NCBI GenBank assembly: GCA_946411935.1
Contig: CAMKFS010000003.1
Coordinates: forward strand, 1-39,108
DNA from: an uncultured Candidatus Saccharibacteria bacterium
GTDB lineage: Bacteria; Patescibacteriota; Saccharimonadia; Saccharimonadales; Saccharimonadaceae
Direction of reading: 5' to 3'
DNA: 39,108 nucleotides
Positions within the stretch are counted from its first letter, which is position 1. Every line of letters begins with the position of its first letter. Of the stretch, positions 8,838 to 17,601 are shown one piece after another. The notes beneath the pieces are model-generated. The model saw nothing but the letters and a program-made list of their open reading frames with translations, was not told where the DNA came from and ran no database searches. A program made the position numbers and the translations under genes.

Positions 8838-9728
8838 TCACTCTTTCTCTAGCTTGACGATTGCATACAGTTTGCCGTCAGAAAAAACCATGCTCGAATA
8901 TTCAGTCACCCGCCAGCCTTCGCGCTCGTATTTTGCGTGCGGCTGGCCGCTCTTATCGATAGTCGTAATAAACCATGTCGCCAACTCGTCACTCATAGTA
9001 GTCGAAAAATTCATCTCATGATATATTTTACGTCCAGAATAGAATGCCAGCACATCGGCGAGCTCATCTGAATCGCAGACGATGCTAGTATTTTGCTCGT
9101 TATCAAGAACAGCAATTGTCTGGCCCAAATCCTTGCCGGCCGATGGTTTTTGCGCATATAGAGCAATTAGACCACAAACATTAAATACTAACAGTACAAC
9201 AAAAGAAATCCAGGCGAATCTCGGTAGTTTTAATCGATGCCGCAAGATAATTCGCATAATAATAGATAGGACCAAAAATACTTCTAGTGATATAAAAATC
9301 CATGAGTTAATGCTCTGGCCCAGAGCAACGAAAAGTGGCGAACTGGCGGCCAAAAATGAAACTAAAAGCGCGATCTTTAAACCGAAGGTTCTTCGAATAG
9401 TTAGATAGATTAGTAAAACAAGCAACGCACCGCATAAAACAGACAACATGCGCATTGCAAAATCAGTATGCCCAAGAAAATGAGACCATGTTTTTAAGAT
9501 AAGAATATATAGCGGCGATTGCTGTTCGTTCACTGCAACACTTAGAACTTTCGGGAATTCTGTCTGCACAAGATTAGCGCATTTTACCTCGCTCGAGCTA
9601 AGCGAGCGATTAATACTAACTATACAGAAGGCCATAAATAATAAGCCAAACGCCATTGGAGCGATCATCGCAATAATACGCTTGCGACTTCGCATATAGC
9701 GATAAAGACTGTCTAGGTATTTAGCCAT
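8838..9728 (-). CDS. ArnT/PMT-like multi-pass membrane protein, shortened
   Basis: Resembles the GT-C glycosyltransferase superfamily (PMT_2/ArnT-like). QQSPLYILILKTWSHFLG followed by DFAMRMLSVLCGALLVLLIYLTIRRTFG and SPLFVALGQSIN matches the typical second-loop region. About five hydrophobic segments are followed by a soluble C-terminal ~100 residues (SIVCDSDELADVLAFYSGRKIYHE). At 296 aa it is well short of the usual ~500, so full transferase activity is uncertain. It ends in TGA, one of only two TGA stops seen; TAG follows four sense codons later. TATAAT lies 6 nt before the ATG. Confidence 0.6.
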   Translation of the reverse strand: MAKYLDSLYRYMRSRKRIIAMIAPMAFGLLFMAFCIVSINRSLSSSEVKCANLVQTEFPKVLSVAVNEQQSPLYILILKTWSHFLGHTDFAMRMLSVLCGALLVLLIYLTIRRTFGLKIALLVSFLAASSPLFVALGQSINSWIFISLEVFLVLSIIMRIILRHRLKLPRFAWISFVVLLVFNVCGLIALYAQKPSAGKDLGQTIAVLDNEQNTSIVCDSDELADVLAFYSGRKIYHEMNFSTTMSDELATWFITTIDKSGQPHAKYEREGWRVTEYSSMVFSDGKLYAIVKLEKE

Positions 9729-9734
9729 AAATTA

Positions 9735-9740
9735 ATTATA
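9735..9740 (-). promoter_or_regulatory. -10 box, leaderless geometry (8838 gene)
   Basis: TATAAT on minus, exactly 6 nt before the ATG at 9728. No Shine-Dalgarno sequence. Confidence 0.65.
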
Positions 9741-9751
9741 TCCTGCTATGT

Positions 9752-9757
9752 TATAAT
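9752..9757 (+). promoter_or_regulatory. -10 box of tRNA-Leu
   Basis: TATAAT 11 nt before the first base of the tRNA. Confidence 0.6.
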
Positions 9758-9768
9758 AACTCTATCGT

Positions 9769-9855
9769 GCCCGCGTGGCGGAATTGGTAGACGCGCTAGC
9801 TTCAGGTGCTAGTGTCCTTACGGATGTACTGGTTCGAGTCCAGCCGCGGGCACCA
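9769..9855 (+). tRNA. tRNA-Leu(CAG)
   Basis: Type II tRNA with a long variable arm (TGTCCTTACGGATGT). Acceptor GCCCGCG pairs with CGCGGGC, the anticodon stem CTAGC...GCTAG encloses TTCAGGT (CAG), the T loop is TTCGAGT, and A73 plus encoded CCA follow. A run of six T follows. Confidence 0.96.
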
Positions 9856-9869
9856 TTTTTTATGACTTT

Positions 9870-11366
9870 CTACTGTCCATTCACTCCATCGGCGGTAGAG
9901 CAAGCTTTTGCGCCAGGATTAACATGGACAGGGAGGAAACCATTAGAAATATAATTAATCTCTTTATCATCAGAGCCCACAACCCCGCCTGCGCCGTTCG
10001 GCTTGCTCGATGTGTATATGCATGGGTTAGTAGTGACATAAAAGTCCTTCTGCACACCAGGCCCTTCCTCATTAGTATCCGCGAGCGCATAATTAGAAAT
10101 AGGGAAGCTTGTATCGGCGAGCTCAATGCGAGATTCGACGCGACGGAAAAGGTCATTTGCACGACCAGTCGAATCGACCATCGGTTGGACTCCGGCGAAT
10201 TTCAAAATCGTACATGGGTTATTTTCTGCACCGATTGGGTCGGTACCATTCGCACATTCATACATCTTGACCGCAATATCAGTTTCAGGCTTAGCGTACG
10301 GAAGACTGACAATTAGATAAGAGGTGTCCATACCTCTTTTGCCTTCAATCGGAGCGGGCACATAGAAATCCGCCGAGCAGGCGTAGTTCCCCCAATTCTC
10401 GCTGCCAATTTCAGTTATATTACAATAGACATCGATTGGCGTATTGAAGCTTTTATTGGCGGAATATGTGAGCGAGTTCTGCGGCAAAGTATTTGGGAAT
10501 CCGCTGGTCGGTTTTAGATTCTCATTTGAAGTGGGGCGCAAAAACAAGGTGCCGCGATTCGTGCTGCTATTATTGCCTATATCCGTGCTAGCATAGAAGT
10601 TTTTTATGCTGAATTTCTCACCAGCCTGGATAAACGTAAGCTGCATCGGCGGCGGGACAATTGCCTTCTCGCCAAATGAGTTTCCGTAATTTTTCCCATT
10701 ATCATATACCGGATTAATGCTCGAAAGATCTCCTGTTCCGAGTTTGTCGTAGATGTCGGTGTTTAGATTGTTATCCTTGCTGACGCTTCCGAGATTGCCG
10801 TCATCAAACCACTGGATCTGAATACGATTGATTGCTTTCTGCCTTTCTGCCTCTGTTCGAATTGGGATTATTTTCGTCGAAGAATGTTCGCCGAGCACCG
10901 CAAGAAAGTCATCAGTGTAGGTCGCAATTTTAACACAAGTGTAAGCTTGGTCGATCACGTCAGTCTCCGTGTTTTTAGAAGTCTGGAGAATTTTCTCACC
11001 ATCATTATTATCGCCGTATAGAAAACGCTTAACAACATCGCAATCCTGTGCAGTTTTCATAGCATCTTCTTCCGACCAGAACGCATCCTCGTAATTGCTG
11101 CAGTCATTGTTGTATTTCTTAGTACCCGACGAATAGGAGTTAAAATTAATACAGTTCTGATTGCGAAGAAGAACGATTTTCGCATCCTCTATACCGGCAA
11201 GCGCAGAGTTGTAGGCCGACTGCGAGAGACTATAGTTCGTCGTCCGGATTGACTCAGCAAGCATAATACGGACAAAGCTAAGCGCTATAACACCAAGCAA
11301 AGTTGTTGTAAAAATTACAATATAAATTGAGGCTGCGCCTTTTTTAGTTCGGGACACTTTCTTCAT
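9870..11366 (-). CDS. PilX/GspK-like minor pseudopilin
   Basis: Last gene of the four-gene pilin operon. After a basic leader, KKG|AASIYIVIFTTTLLGVIALSF gives a prepilin peptidase site and hydrophobic helix. It lacks the Glu at position +5, as GspK/PilX proteins do. The following SQSAYNSALAGIEDAKIVLL matches the PilX N-terminal pattern. At ~498 aa it is by far the largest of the four, as GspK is in type II systems. The large extracellular domain is Cys- and Asn-rich. The ORF track starts at 11420; I prefer the ATG at 11366, which has GGAGAG upstream and lies 1 nt after the preceding stop. Confidence 0.82.
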   Translation of the reverse strand: MKKVSRTKKGAASIYIVIFTTTLLGVIALSFVRIMLAESIRTTNYSLSQSAYNSALAGIEDAKIVLLRNQNCINFNSYSSGTKKYNNDCSNYEDAFWSEEDAMKTAQDCDVVKRFLYGDNNDGEKILQTSKNTETDVIDQAYTCVKIATYTDDFLAVLGEHSSTKIIPIRTEAERQKAINRIQIQWFDDGNLGSVSKDNNLNTDIYDKLGTGDLSSINPVYDNGKNYGNSFGEKAIVPPPMQLTFIQAGEKFSIKNFYASTDIGNNSSTNRGTLFLRPTSNENLKPTSGFPNTLPQNSLTYSANKSFNTPIDVYCNITEIGSENWGNYACSADFYVPAPIEGKRGMDTSYLIVSLPYAKPETDIAVKMYECANGTDPIGAENNPCTILKFAGVQPMVDSTGRANDLFRRVESRIELADTSFPISNYALADTNEEGPGVQKDFYVTTNPCIYTSSKPNGAGGVVGSDDKEINYISNGFLPVHVNPGAKACSTADGVNGQ

Positions 11367-11367
11367 T

Positions 11368-12324
11368 TTAATTCTCTCCATGTTGATTAATGCCTGTTTC
11401 GCCTGTTGCTCGAATTGCAAAATTAAACTTATTTACCGCACAGTAATCAAAGTCATTGCCAGTGTATTCCTCTGCGTTATCAATCGAGCCATCCTCTTTG
11501 TCTGAACCCTGACAAAAATCTCCGTTCGACAAGATATTTACGCCGCCACGAAGAGTCGCCAAAATAAATGTACCTGAATAGAAAATTTGATAGGTTGTAG
11601 GATTTTGCGTTGCCGGTAGAATCGAAAAGTCATAGAGAACTAAATCCGCCTCGTTCTCTTGGATAAGTTCGTTAATGCTATTGTCGCTATACTCCGATAC
11701 GTCAAACAGAGTCTTGTCCTTTTTGATAGACTGGTTTTCGTCTCCCGCAGGCTCGAATTTTTTCTGGTCAACACTTTCAGTATGCAAGCAGGCGTTACGC
11801 TCGTTGTCGACAAAACGTACTAGCTTCGGCACAATATATCCGTCCTTCTTTTTAATGATAAATACCCCATCATTCAGTAATTTATTGACAGATGCATCAC
11901 TAATTTTCCCCTCCAAATAGCCATCCGCATTCCTCGCTATGCGAATATTTTCAGCAGTGTTCCAGACATAACTATATGATCCAGTGCAAAATACGCCGCC
12001 CATTTGTTTGCCGTCTTTGACCGTTTCAACGAAGTAGTCCGCACGTGCACGCCGAACTAATTCATCGTTAATTTCCGTATTGATAGTCCCATTCGAGTTA
12101 GTACTACTCGGATTAATAGTTACATTAACACGCGACGCCTCAACGGTACGCGTTAAATCGGAAATAATTTCACGTCCAACAGCATTAATGCCGCGTATCG
12201 AAAGGCCCTTTTGGTAAATATTCGTAATTTGCAAAATGAGTGTCGCAATTCCTAATAGCATTGTCCCGAGAAAAGCCATCGCAAGCATTAATTCGATAAT
12301 AGTAAAAGCTTTTTTCGTATTCAT
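11368..12324 (-). CDS. PilW/GspJ-like minor pseudopilin
   Basis: MNTKKA|FTIIELMLAMAFLGTMLLGIATLILQ is a short class III leader, with Glu at +5 and a hydrophobic helix. The residue before the cleavage site is Ala instead of the usual Gly; prepilin peptidases tolerate this in some pilins. At 318 aa, the extracellular domain has paired Cys that may form disulfides. Its ATG overlaps the preceding stop (TAATG), so translation is coupled. Third gene in the operon, in the GspJ/PilW position. Confidence 0.85.
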   Translation of the reverse strand: MNTKKAFTIIELMLAMAFLGTMLLGIATLILQITNIYQKGLSIRGINAVGREIISDLTRTVEASRVNVTINPSSTNSNGTINTEINDELVRRARADYFVETVKDGKQMGGVFCTGSYSYVWNTAENIRIARNADGYLEGKISDASVNKLLNDGVFIIKKKDGYIVPKLVRFVDNERNACLHTESVDQKKFEPAGDENQSIKKDKTLFDVSEYSDNSINELIQENEADLVLYDFSILPATQNPTTYQIFYSGTFILATLRGGVNILSNGDFCQGSDKEDGSIDNAEEYTGNDFDYCAVNKFNFAIRATGETGINQHGEN

Positions 12325-13193
12325 TATTCCATCACCTCCGGATTATAGAGACGAACAACAGTTGTGATCGTAGACGGTACACGAGTACCAGCGCTCTGCC
12401 AACATGTACGAATATAAAAATCGTAGTAGTCCGAATTCTTCACATTGTCCTGGTTGTTTCCAGAGACATTAATCCAAAGACCCTCAATCGCGGCGGCTTC
12501 ATTATAGATTTTGCCATTCTCAGACAAGGCTCGGTCTTCTATATTTTCCCCGCTCTCAGAATTGCCGAGTGTTTTGTAGATAATGCGCGGATAAAGCGAC
12601 GGAGCCGAGAATAAGCCCCCATCACTAACCCCTCCTTCTTTATTATTGTACGATATGAGCATCTTGTCTTTGATTTGTTCATAAGGAAGCCCCATATAAT
12701 TGATGTCCTTGTTATAAAAATTAGATTTGTTGTTTATCGTGTCGAAGCTATTAGGGACTAAGAGTCGCGGATTAACAACAAAGGCTTTATATTTATTAAG
12801 ATGTCTTCCTGTACCATATGCATCTTCACACGAATTCATTCCGTTAATATCAAAAGAGACCGTAGTACCAGTTTCGGGATCAGAAATATCGTCTAAACCG
12901 CTTGGCGGCATAGTAAACTCGTCTACAATCTTTTTCCATGCCGCACGGAACTGACTATTATCCATATTTCTCTCTGACACGTAGTTGTTATGAATATAGC
13001 GCAGAGCTTCAGCCTGACCGTCAATCTCATTGCGTGCCATTTCCGCTTCGAGCGTACGCTGAGCAGTATTAATCCCGTCATTCATCATGTTGATAGTGAG
13101 CAACGAGACCATCGCAAAAATCGAAATAGACAACATCACTTCAATTAGCGTATCACCACGGCGACTATCCTGGCGGGTTATTTGTTGTCGCAT
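12324..13193 (-). CDS. PilV/GspI-like minor pseudopilin
   Basis: RRG|DTLIEVMLSISIFAMVSLLTINMM carries Gly at -1, Glu at +5 and a hydrophobic helix; LIEVMLSISIFA is close to the PilV/GspI signature. At 289 aa it is longer than typical GspI (~120 aa) and includes a large extracellular domain. The start overlaps the end of the preceding gene by 16 nt. Second gene in the operon. Confidence 0.85.
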   Translation of the reverse strand: MRQQITRQDSRRGDTLIEVMLSISIFAMVSLLTINMMNDGINTAQRTLEAEMARNEIDGQAEALRYIHNNYVSERNMDNSQFRAAWKKIVDEFTMPPSGLDDISDPETGTTVSFDINGMNSCEDAYGTGRHLNKYKAFVVNPRLLVPNSFDTINNKSNFYNKDINYMGLPYEQIKDKMLISYNNKEGGVSDGGLFSAPSLYPRIIYKTLGNSESGENIEDRALSENGKIYNEAAAIEGLWINVSGNNQDNVKNSDYYDFYIRTCWQSAGTRVPSTITTVVRLYNPEVME

Positions 13194-14140
13194 AGCACCT
13201 CTTTTCCGTCTGAGTCATATATCGTAGCATCAAAGTCCTCTAGCTTGACGCCGCTTTGCGAATGAGCATTCTTCATAATTCGAATCATTCTAGCATGATC
13301 AGCATAACTTTCCACCCCGCCACTGTCAATACAAAGATAAACATCTTGAGCCGAAAAGCTATCGTTATCAATATACTTATAGACGCCTTTGTCTTCTGGT
13401 CTGTCACTGGTGCCTATTTCCCTATAATCTACCGGCTCACCGGTCGCATCCTTGATCACATCATTCATAGTAAGAGTGCGTATGCTGCCATCGCGAGGAG
13501 AACGGAAAATAAGGAGAGTCAGTTCCATTTCCCCGCCTTCTTCCTGCCCGACAGATTCAATTGGTTTACGGAAATAGGTTCCCCACTTCAAAACGCGAGT
13601 CGAAGAGTTGCCGGCTACGTATGTACTGTTATTATCCTGAAAGAGGTTGTTGGCTTTCAATATTTTCAAAATTTCTATATCCGTATTTGACTGATTACTA
13701 AGTTTACAATAATCGATATTACTATCCTCAGCACATTCTGTTACGTTGTCGGCATGCATCATGACATCATAGTAATCTTTACCGACTAGCGTAGTAGTCT
13801 GAATCGTGTCTTTTTTGATCGTAATAACTGCGCCATAGACAGCACACGAGGTGCGACCGCGCCCCGCCTCGCCACTAAACATACTTGCTGCAGCATTACC
13901 GACTAGTGAAGTGCAGGCGTCGCTACCATCTCGCAATTCAATCTGCGTATCCGCAACAAAAGAATAGGCTTTGCGAATAGCATCAACCGAATCCTGAATG
14001 GCATCCTTGTAACGCTGGTTCGCAATGCTCGAGCCGGCGCCGACTAGAATCCCGGCAAGCAAAAAACCAGTCAATGCCAAGAATAGCATCACTTCTATGA
14101 TGGTGAAGCCGCTTTGCTCCTCCTTCAAAATAATGCCCAT
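13178..14140 (-). CDS. GspH/FimU-like minor pseudopilin
   Basis: MGIILKEEQSG|FTIIEVMLFLALTGFLLAGILVG has a prepilin peptidase site with Gly at -1 and Glu at +5. First gene of the operon, the position of GspH/FimU. The extracellular region has several Cys. The ORF track starts at 14161, but TATAAT at 14147-14152 sits exactly 6 nt before the ATG at 14140, so that is my start. The four proteins are expected to form the tip/priming complex of a type IV pilus or related filament. Major pilin, ATPase and platform genes are not in the window. Confidence 0.85.
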   Translation of the reverse strand: MGIILKEEQSGFTIIEVMLFLALTGFLLAGILVGAGSSIANQRYKDAIQDSVDAIRKAYSFVADTQIELRDGSDACTSLVGNAAASMFSGEAGRGRTSCAVYGAVITIKKDTIQTTTLVGKDYYDVMMHADNVTECAEDSNIDYCKLSNQSNTDIEILKILKANNLFQDNNSTYVAGNSSTRVLKWGTYFRKPIESVGQEEGGEMELTLLIFRSPRDGSIRTLTMNDVIKDATGEPVDYREIGTSDRPEDKGVYKYIDNDSFSAQDVYLCIDSGGVESYADHARMIRIMKNAHSQSGVKLEDFDATIYDSDGKEVLCDNK

Positions 14141-14146
14141 GCTTTT

Positions 14147-14152
14147 ATTATA
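14147..14152 (-). promoter_or_regulatory. -10 box of the pilin operon, leaderless geometry
   Basis: TATAAT on minus, 6 nt before the ATG at 14140. Confidence 0.65.
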
Positions 14153-14188
14153 CATTAGCATAAGCGAAAAATCACGTTATTTTACCTT

Positions 14189-14216
14189 AAAAATACCGCC
14201 TATATAGGCGGTATTT
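14189..14216 (-). terminator. Intrinsic terminator after rny
   Basis: AAATACCGCC TATATA GGCGGTATTT, with a T-run on the minus strand. Confidence 0.8.
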
Positions 14217-14231
14217 TCGGATCACGATTAA

Positions 14232-15752
14232 TTACTTTGCGTATTCAATTGCGCGAGTTTCGCGAATAACGTTTACCTTGATGACGCCAGGATATTGCAT
14301 CGTAGCTTCAATCTTGTCAGCAATATCGCGAGCGAGCTTGAGCGCAGATAGATCATCAATCTGCTTTGGCTCGACGATGACACGGACCTCACGACCAGCA
14401 GAAATCGCATAGGCCTTGTCGATGCCTGGGAAGCTGGTAGCGACATTCTCTAGCGCCTTCATGCGCTCGGCAAAGTTCTCAGCCGAAATATTACGAGCGC
14501 CTGGACGAGCCGCCGAAATTGCGTCCATGATTTTGACAATAATTGCTTCTGGAGTAGTAGGTTCAATATCGTTATGGTGCGCTGCGATTGCATGAGTGAT
14601 TTTCTCATCCATGCCATATTTCTTTGCAAGCTCCGCACCAATATCTGCGTGTTTACCCTCAATCTTGTGGGTGACCGCCTTGCCCATATCATGCAGAAGA
14701 CAAGCAGTCTTAGTCACCTGTACGTCGGCGCCAATTTCTTCTGCAATCATGCCGCCCATATGCGCCATCTCAATAGAATGCAAGAGAACGTTCTGGCCAT
14801 AGCTAGTACGGTATTTAAGCTCACCGAGTAAATGTAAAATCTCGCTCGGAATGCCAATAACGCCAACTTCGCGTGCTGCATCTTCACCGGCACGAACGAC
14901 TTCTTTTTCGATTTCGCGATTTGCCTTAGCGACGGCATCTTCAATGCTAGACGGATTTATACGGCCGTCCTTCATTAGGCGCTCAAGCGCATAGCGAGCA
15001 ACTTGACGACGAATTGGATCAAAGCTACTAAGAACAACCATGCCTGGAGTATCATCAACAAGAACATCGACGCCGGTGGCATGCTGGAGAGCCTGAATAT
15101 TGCGTCCTTCCTTACCGATGATGCGACCTTTCATATCGTCATCAGGAAGTTTCAAGCTGGTAACAGTACGGTCTGCAGTGACCTCAGAGGACATGCGTTC
15201 CATAGTCGTAAGGAGGATGGATTCAGCAGTCTCTTCGATGTGTTCGTGGAGAGCTTTTTGCTCTTTTATAACAAGTTCTGTAAGGTCGTGCTTGATGTCT
15301 TTTTCGGTCATCGCCATAAGTTTTTCCTTAGCATCACTTTTGCTAAGGCCAGCAATCTTCTCGAGCTTTTCCTGCGCTTTCGTGCGGATACCGCGAACTT
15401 CTTCTTTTAGTTCTTCTAGTTCATTTTCTTCTTTGCGAAGATTCTCGGATTTCTTGTCGAGTTGATCAAGTTTCTTGTCGAGTAAATTTTCGCGCTCAAC
15501 GAGACGCTCCTCGGTCTTTTTCCATTCTCGACGACGATTCGATTCTTCTTTTTGGGCGCTATCGTGAATTTCGGTAGCTTCCTTTTTTGCGTTAAGGACA
15601 ATCTCGCTCGCTTCATGTTTTGCCTTGCGAACTAGCTCGTCGGCTTTGTTTTTACCGCCGTTTTCTTTGTGTTTGTTCGATGCATAAGAAACACCAACAC
15701 CAGCACCAGCACCAACGACAAGTGCAGCAATAGCTGGAATAATCCATTCCAT
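14232..15752 (-). CDS. rny: Ribonuclease Y
   Basis: Membrane-anchored endoribonuclease that starts mRNA decay. Domains in order: N-terminal membrane helix (MEWIIPAIAALVVGAGAGVGVSYA), long charged coiled coil (~30-180), KH domain (GRIIGKEGRNIQALQHATGVDVLVDDTPG), and HD domain (LLHSIEMAHMG, CLLHDMGKAVTH, AIAAHHNDIEP). At 506 aa it is the usual length. AGAGG precedes the ATG; an extended TGCTAAAAT box at 15810-15815 gives a leader of about 50 nt. Confidence 0.97.
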   Translation of the reverse strand: MEWIIPAIAALVVGAGAGVGVSYASNKHKENGGKNKADELVRKAKHEASEIVLNAKKEATEIHDSAQKEESNRRREWKKTEERLVERENLLDKKLDQLDKKSENLRKEENELEELKEEVRGIRTKAQEKLEKIAGLSKSDAKEKLMAMTEKDIKHDLTELVIKEQKALHEHIEETAESILLTTMERMSSEVTADRTVTSLKLPDDDMKGRIIGKEGRNIQALQHATGVDVLVDDTPGMVVLSSFDPIRRQVARYALERLMKDGRINPSSIEDAVAKANREIEKEVVRAGEDAAREVGVIGIPSEILHLLGELKYRTSYGQNVLLHSIEMAHMGGMIAEEIGADVQVTKTACLLHDMGKAVTHKIEGKHADIGAELAKKYGMDEKITHAIAAHHNDIEPTTPEAIIVKIMDAISAARPGARNISAENFAERMKALENVATSFPGIDKAYAISAGREVRVIVEPKQIDDLSALKLARDIADKIEATMQYPGVIKVNVIRETRAIEYAK

Positions 15753-15809
15753 AGATACCTCTTTCTGTAATCAAATTAAAAACAAATAATCCATGCCCCC
15801 TATACAACT

Positions 15810-15815
15810 ATTTTA
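15810..15815 (-). promoter_or_regulatory. Extended -10 box of rny
   Basis: TGCTAAAAT on the minus strand, about 58 nt before the start; the leader carries AGAGG. Confidence 0.45.
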
Positions 15816-15824
15816 GCATGCAGA

Positions 15825-16157
15825 TTACTTTTTTGGTGGAGTAATATTTGCCGGACGTCCATATTCTGGCAAAATTATTTCAACCTTTTCGCCGCGATGA
15901 TTATAGAGTGGAACATTTAAATCTTGGGCGAGCGTATTTACTACCGTTGCGCCAATACGAAGCCCCGTAAAACTTCCTGGGCCAGCAAAAAATGTTATTT
16001 CTGAAATGTCTCGCCAGTCGGCATTATTTTCAACTAGTTTCTCGTGAATATATTTATGCAGATCGCGGGCAAGTGAACGACCGGATTCCCATTCGTATTG
16101 CTTATCGTCTAATTTAAGGATTGTTTTTGGCGATGATGTATCTAGATATAATTTCAT
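15825..16157 (-). CDS. tsaB: TsaB, short form (t6A37 synthesis)
   Basis: Partner of TsaD and TsaE in making N6-threonylcarbamoyladenosine in tRNA. MKLYLDTSS and the diagnostic FFAGPGSFTGLRIGATVVNTLAQ are present. At 110 aa it holds only the N-terminal half of the ASKHA fold; usual TsaB is about 220-230 aa. It ends with a clean TAA and no continuation in frame, so this is a compact form rather than a frameshift. Its ATG overlaps the TGA of tsaE (ATGA), giving coupled translation. Confidence 0.9.
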   Translation of the reverse strand: MKLYLDTSSPKTILKLDDKQYEWESGRSLARDLHKYIHEKLVENNADWRDISEITFFAGPGSFTGLRIGATVVNTLAQDLNVPLYNHRGEKVEIILPEYGRPANITPPKK

Positions 16158-16558
16158 TTTTCTATTAGCTCCCGAGTGTCTTCGTCGACATATTTTATTT
16201 CTATGACGGGATGGTCTGCTGGGAGAATATTTTTAATGCTCTGCCCCCATTCAATAATTGTAATTGTGTTCGGGTCCGTAATCGTCTCCGCTAAATCTTC
16301 GACCATAAGCCCAGGATCTTCGAGGCGATAAAAATCATAGTGGACGAGATTATATTTCTCGCCACGATATTCGCGCGAAATCGTAAAAGACGGCGAACTA
16401 AGCTCCTGCTTAACTCCAAGACCTTTCGCGAGACCGCGCGTAAAAGTTGTCTTGCCGACGCCAACATCACCAATCAACTCAATGACGATTGGAGCTTTTA
16501 GCTCGACAGCAAACTTCTCGCCATATTCTAGCATCTCTTTTTCAGAGTGAATTAGCAT
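16154..16558 (-). CDS. tsaE: TsaE ATPase (t6A37 synthesis)
   Basis: P-loop ATPase that resets the TsaBD complex. IELIGDVGVGKTTFTRGLAKGLG is the Walker A region. SSPSFTISREYRG, VHYDFYRL and ITIIEWG are family blocks. At 134 aa it is slightly short but complete. It overlaps the end of comEC by 7 nt, yet has its own leaderless -10 box (TGCTAAAAT, 6 nt before the ATG), so it does not depend on comEC transcription. It ends in TGA, with TAG four codons further on. Confidence 0.95.
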   Translation of the reverse strand: MLIHSEKEMLEYGEKFAVELKAPIVIELIGDVGVGKTTFTRGLAKGLGVKQELSSPSFTISREYRGEKYNLVHYDFYRLEDPGLMVEDLAETITDPNTITIIEWGQSIKNILPADHPVIEIKYVDEDTRELIEK

Positions 16559-17601
16559 GTATATATTTTAGCATAACTGGGGCGATAGCTATATTTCGTA
16601 ATGCGTTTTAGAATAAGCAACAAAGCGAAAATCGGTAAACATAGAAGAAAGACTGCTGGGTTATTAGCTTCAAAATCAATAGTCGCCCACGGGATACTGG
16701 CAATAAAATTTATCACTAATAAATGATACTGTGCCAGTATGCTCGCTAAAAATGCAAATAAAGGAAAGCTCGTAATTCCGGCCAAGATAGTAAAAAGCAT
16801 CACAAAAGAAATGGTCGGCGAAACAAGTACATTTGCAAGCAGAGCGAGCATCGAGACACTGCCAAAAGTATAAAGTGTCAGCGGCAGACAAAATGTCTGA
16901 GCAGAGATGCAGGCAATTATTAAGTTCGCGAGAAAACCAGGCTGTTTTTCGCCATACAGAAATTTGCATATTAGTGGCGTCATAAGTATTATTCCGGCAT
17001 ACGACGCGAAAGATAATTGCCAGGCAAGATTATTTATATTATCAGGATTGATCAATAAAGTAAGCGCCGCAACGAAAATTAACATTCGGATTGGATGAAT
17101 TTTGCGGCCGAAGTACCAAGCCCAGAGAGTGAGAAATGTAACAAGCCCAGCACGAGCAATACTAGGACTAAAGCCGGTAATACTCATATAAACAACCAGT
17201 AAAATGGATGCTCCAGCTAATGTAGCAAAGCGCGAAATTTTGCCAAAGATTTTTTTCGCAAAACTCACTACGACAGCAAGATGAAAACCGGATGCAACTA
17301 CGGCATGAGCCAGACCAGCAAGACGAAGATTTGTTTTCTGCTGTTCGGTTAGCAAGTTCTTTTGCCCAGTCAAATAGCTTAGGGCTAGATTGCTTTGTTC
17401 GACATTATTCATTAGGCGAACGACGTTTTGCGAAATCGCATTCCGCGCCTTCAGTGCAAAATCAGGAATAGTCGGGCTTGCGCGAGCAAGTATCTTTGGA
17501 TGATACATAAATGCTGCATAGTTCGCAAAACCTGGCTGCAGCTGTCCTTCAAGCGTTAATTGCTCAGAACGGCCGAACTCCTCTTTTGTTTCAAGCATCA
17601 C
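16552..17601 (-). CDS. comEC: ComEC/Rec2 competence channel (part downstream of an in-frame UGA)
   Basis: Inner-membrane channel that imports single-stranded DNA. Competence domain (PF03772-type): LAGLAHAVVASGFHLAVVVSF, SITGFSPSIARAGLVTFL, INNLAWQLSFASYAGIIL, then hydrophobic segments to the C-terminus. There is no C-terminal metallo-beta-lactamase domain. The frame is open beyond 17601: reading back gives a clear N-terminus starting at ATG 17814, interrupted by one TGA at 17734-17736. The whole gene is therefore 16552-17814 (420 codons before the stop, counting the TGA). The ORF-track start at 17601 is a GTG with no ribosome site, so I regard it as internal. Confidence 0.85.
   Translation of the reverse strand: MMLETKEEFGRSEQLTLEGQLQPGFANYAAFMYHPKILARASPTIPDFALKARNAISQNVVRLMNNVEQSNLALSYLTGQKNLLTEQQKTNLRLAGLAHAVVASGFHLAVVVSFAKKIFGKISRFATLAGASILLVVYMSITGFSPSIARAGLVTFLTLWAWYFGRKIHPIRMLIFVAALTLLINPDNINNLAWQLSFASYAGIILMTPLICKFLYGEKQPGFLANLIIACISAQTFCLPLTLYTFGSVSMLALLANVLVSPTISFVMLFTILAGITSFPLFAFLASILAQYHLLVINFIASIPWATIDFEANNPAVFLLCLPIFALLLILKRITKYSYRPSYAKIYTC
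16565..16570 (-). promoter_or_regulatory. Extended -10 box of tsaE inside comEC
   Basis: TGCTAAAAT ends 6 nt before the tsaE ATG, inside the last codons of comEC. Confidence 0.55.
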
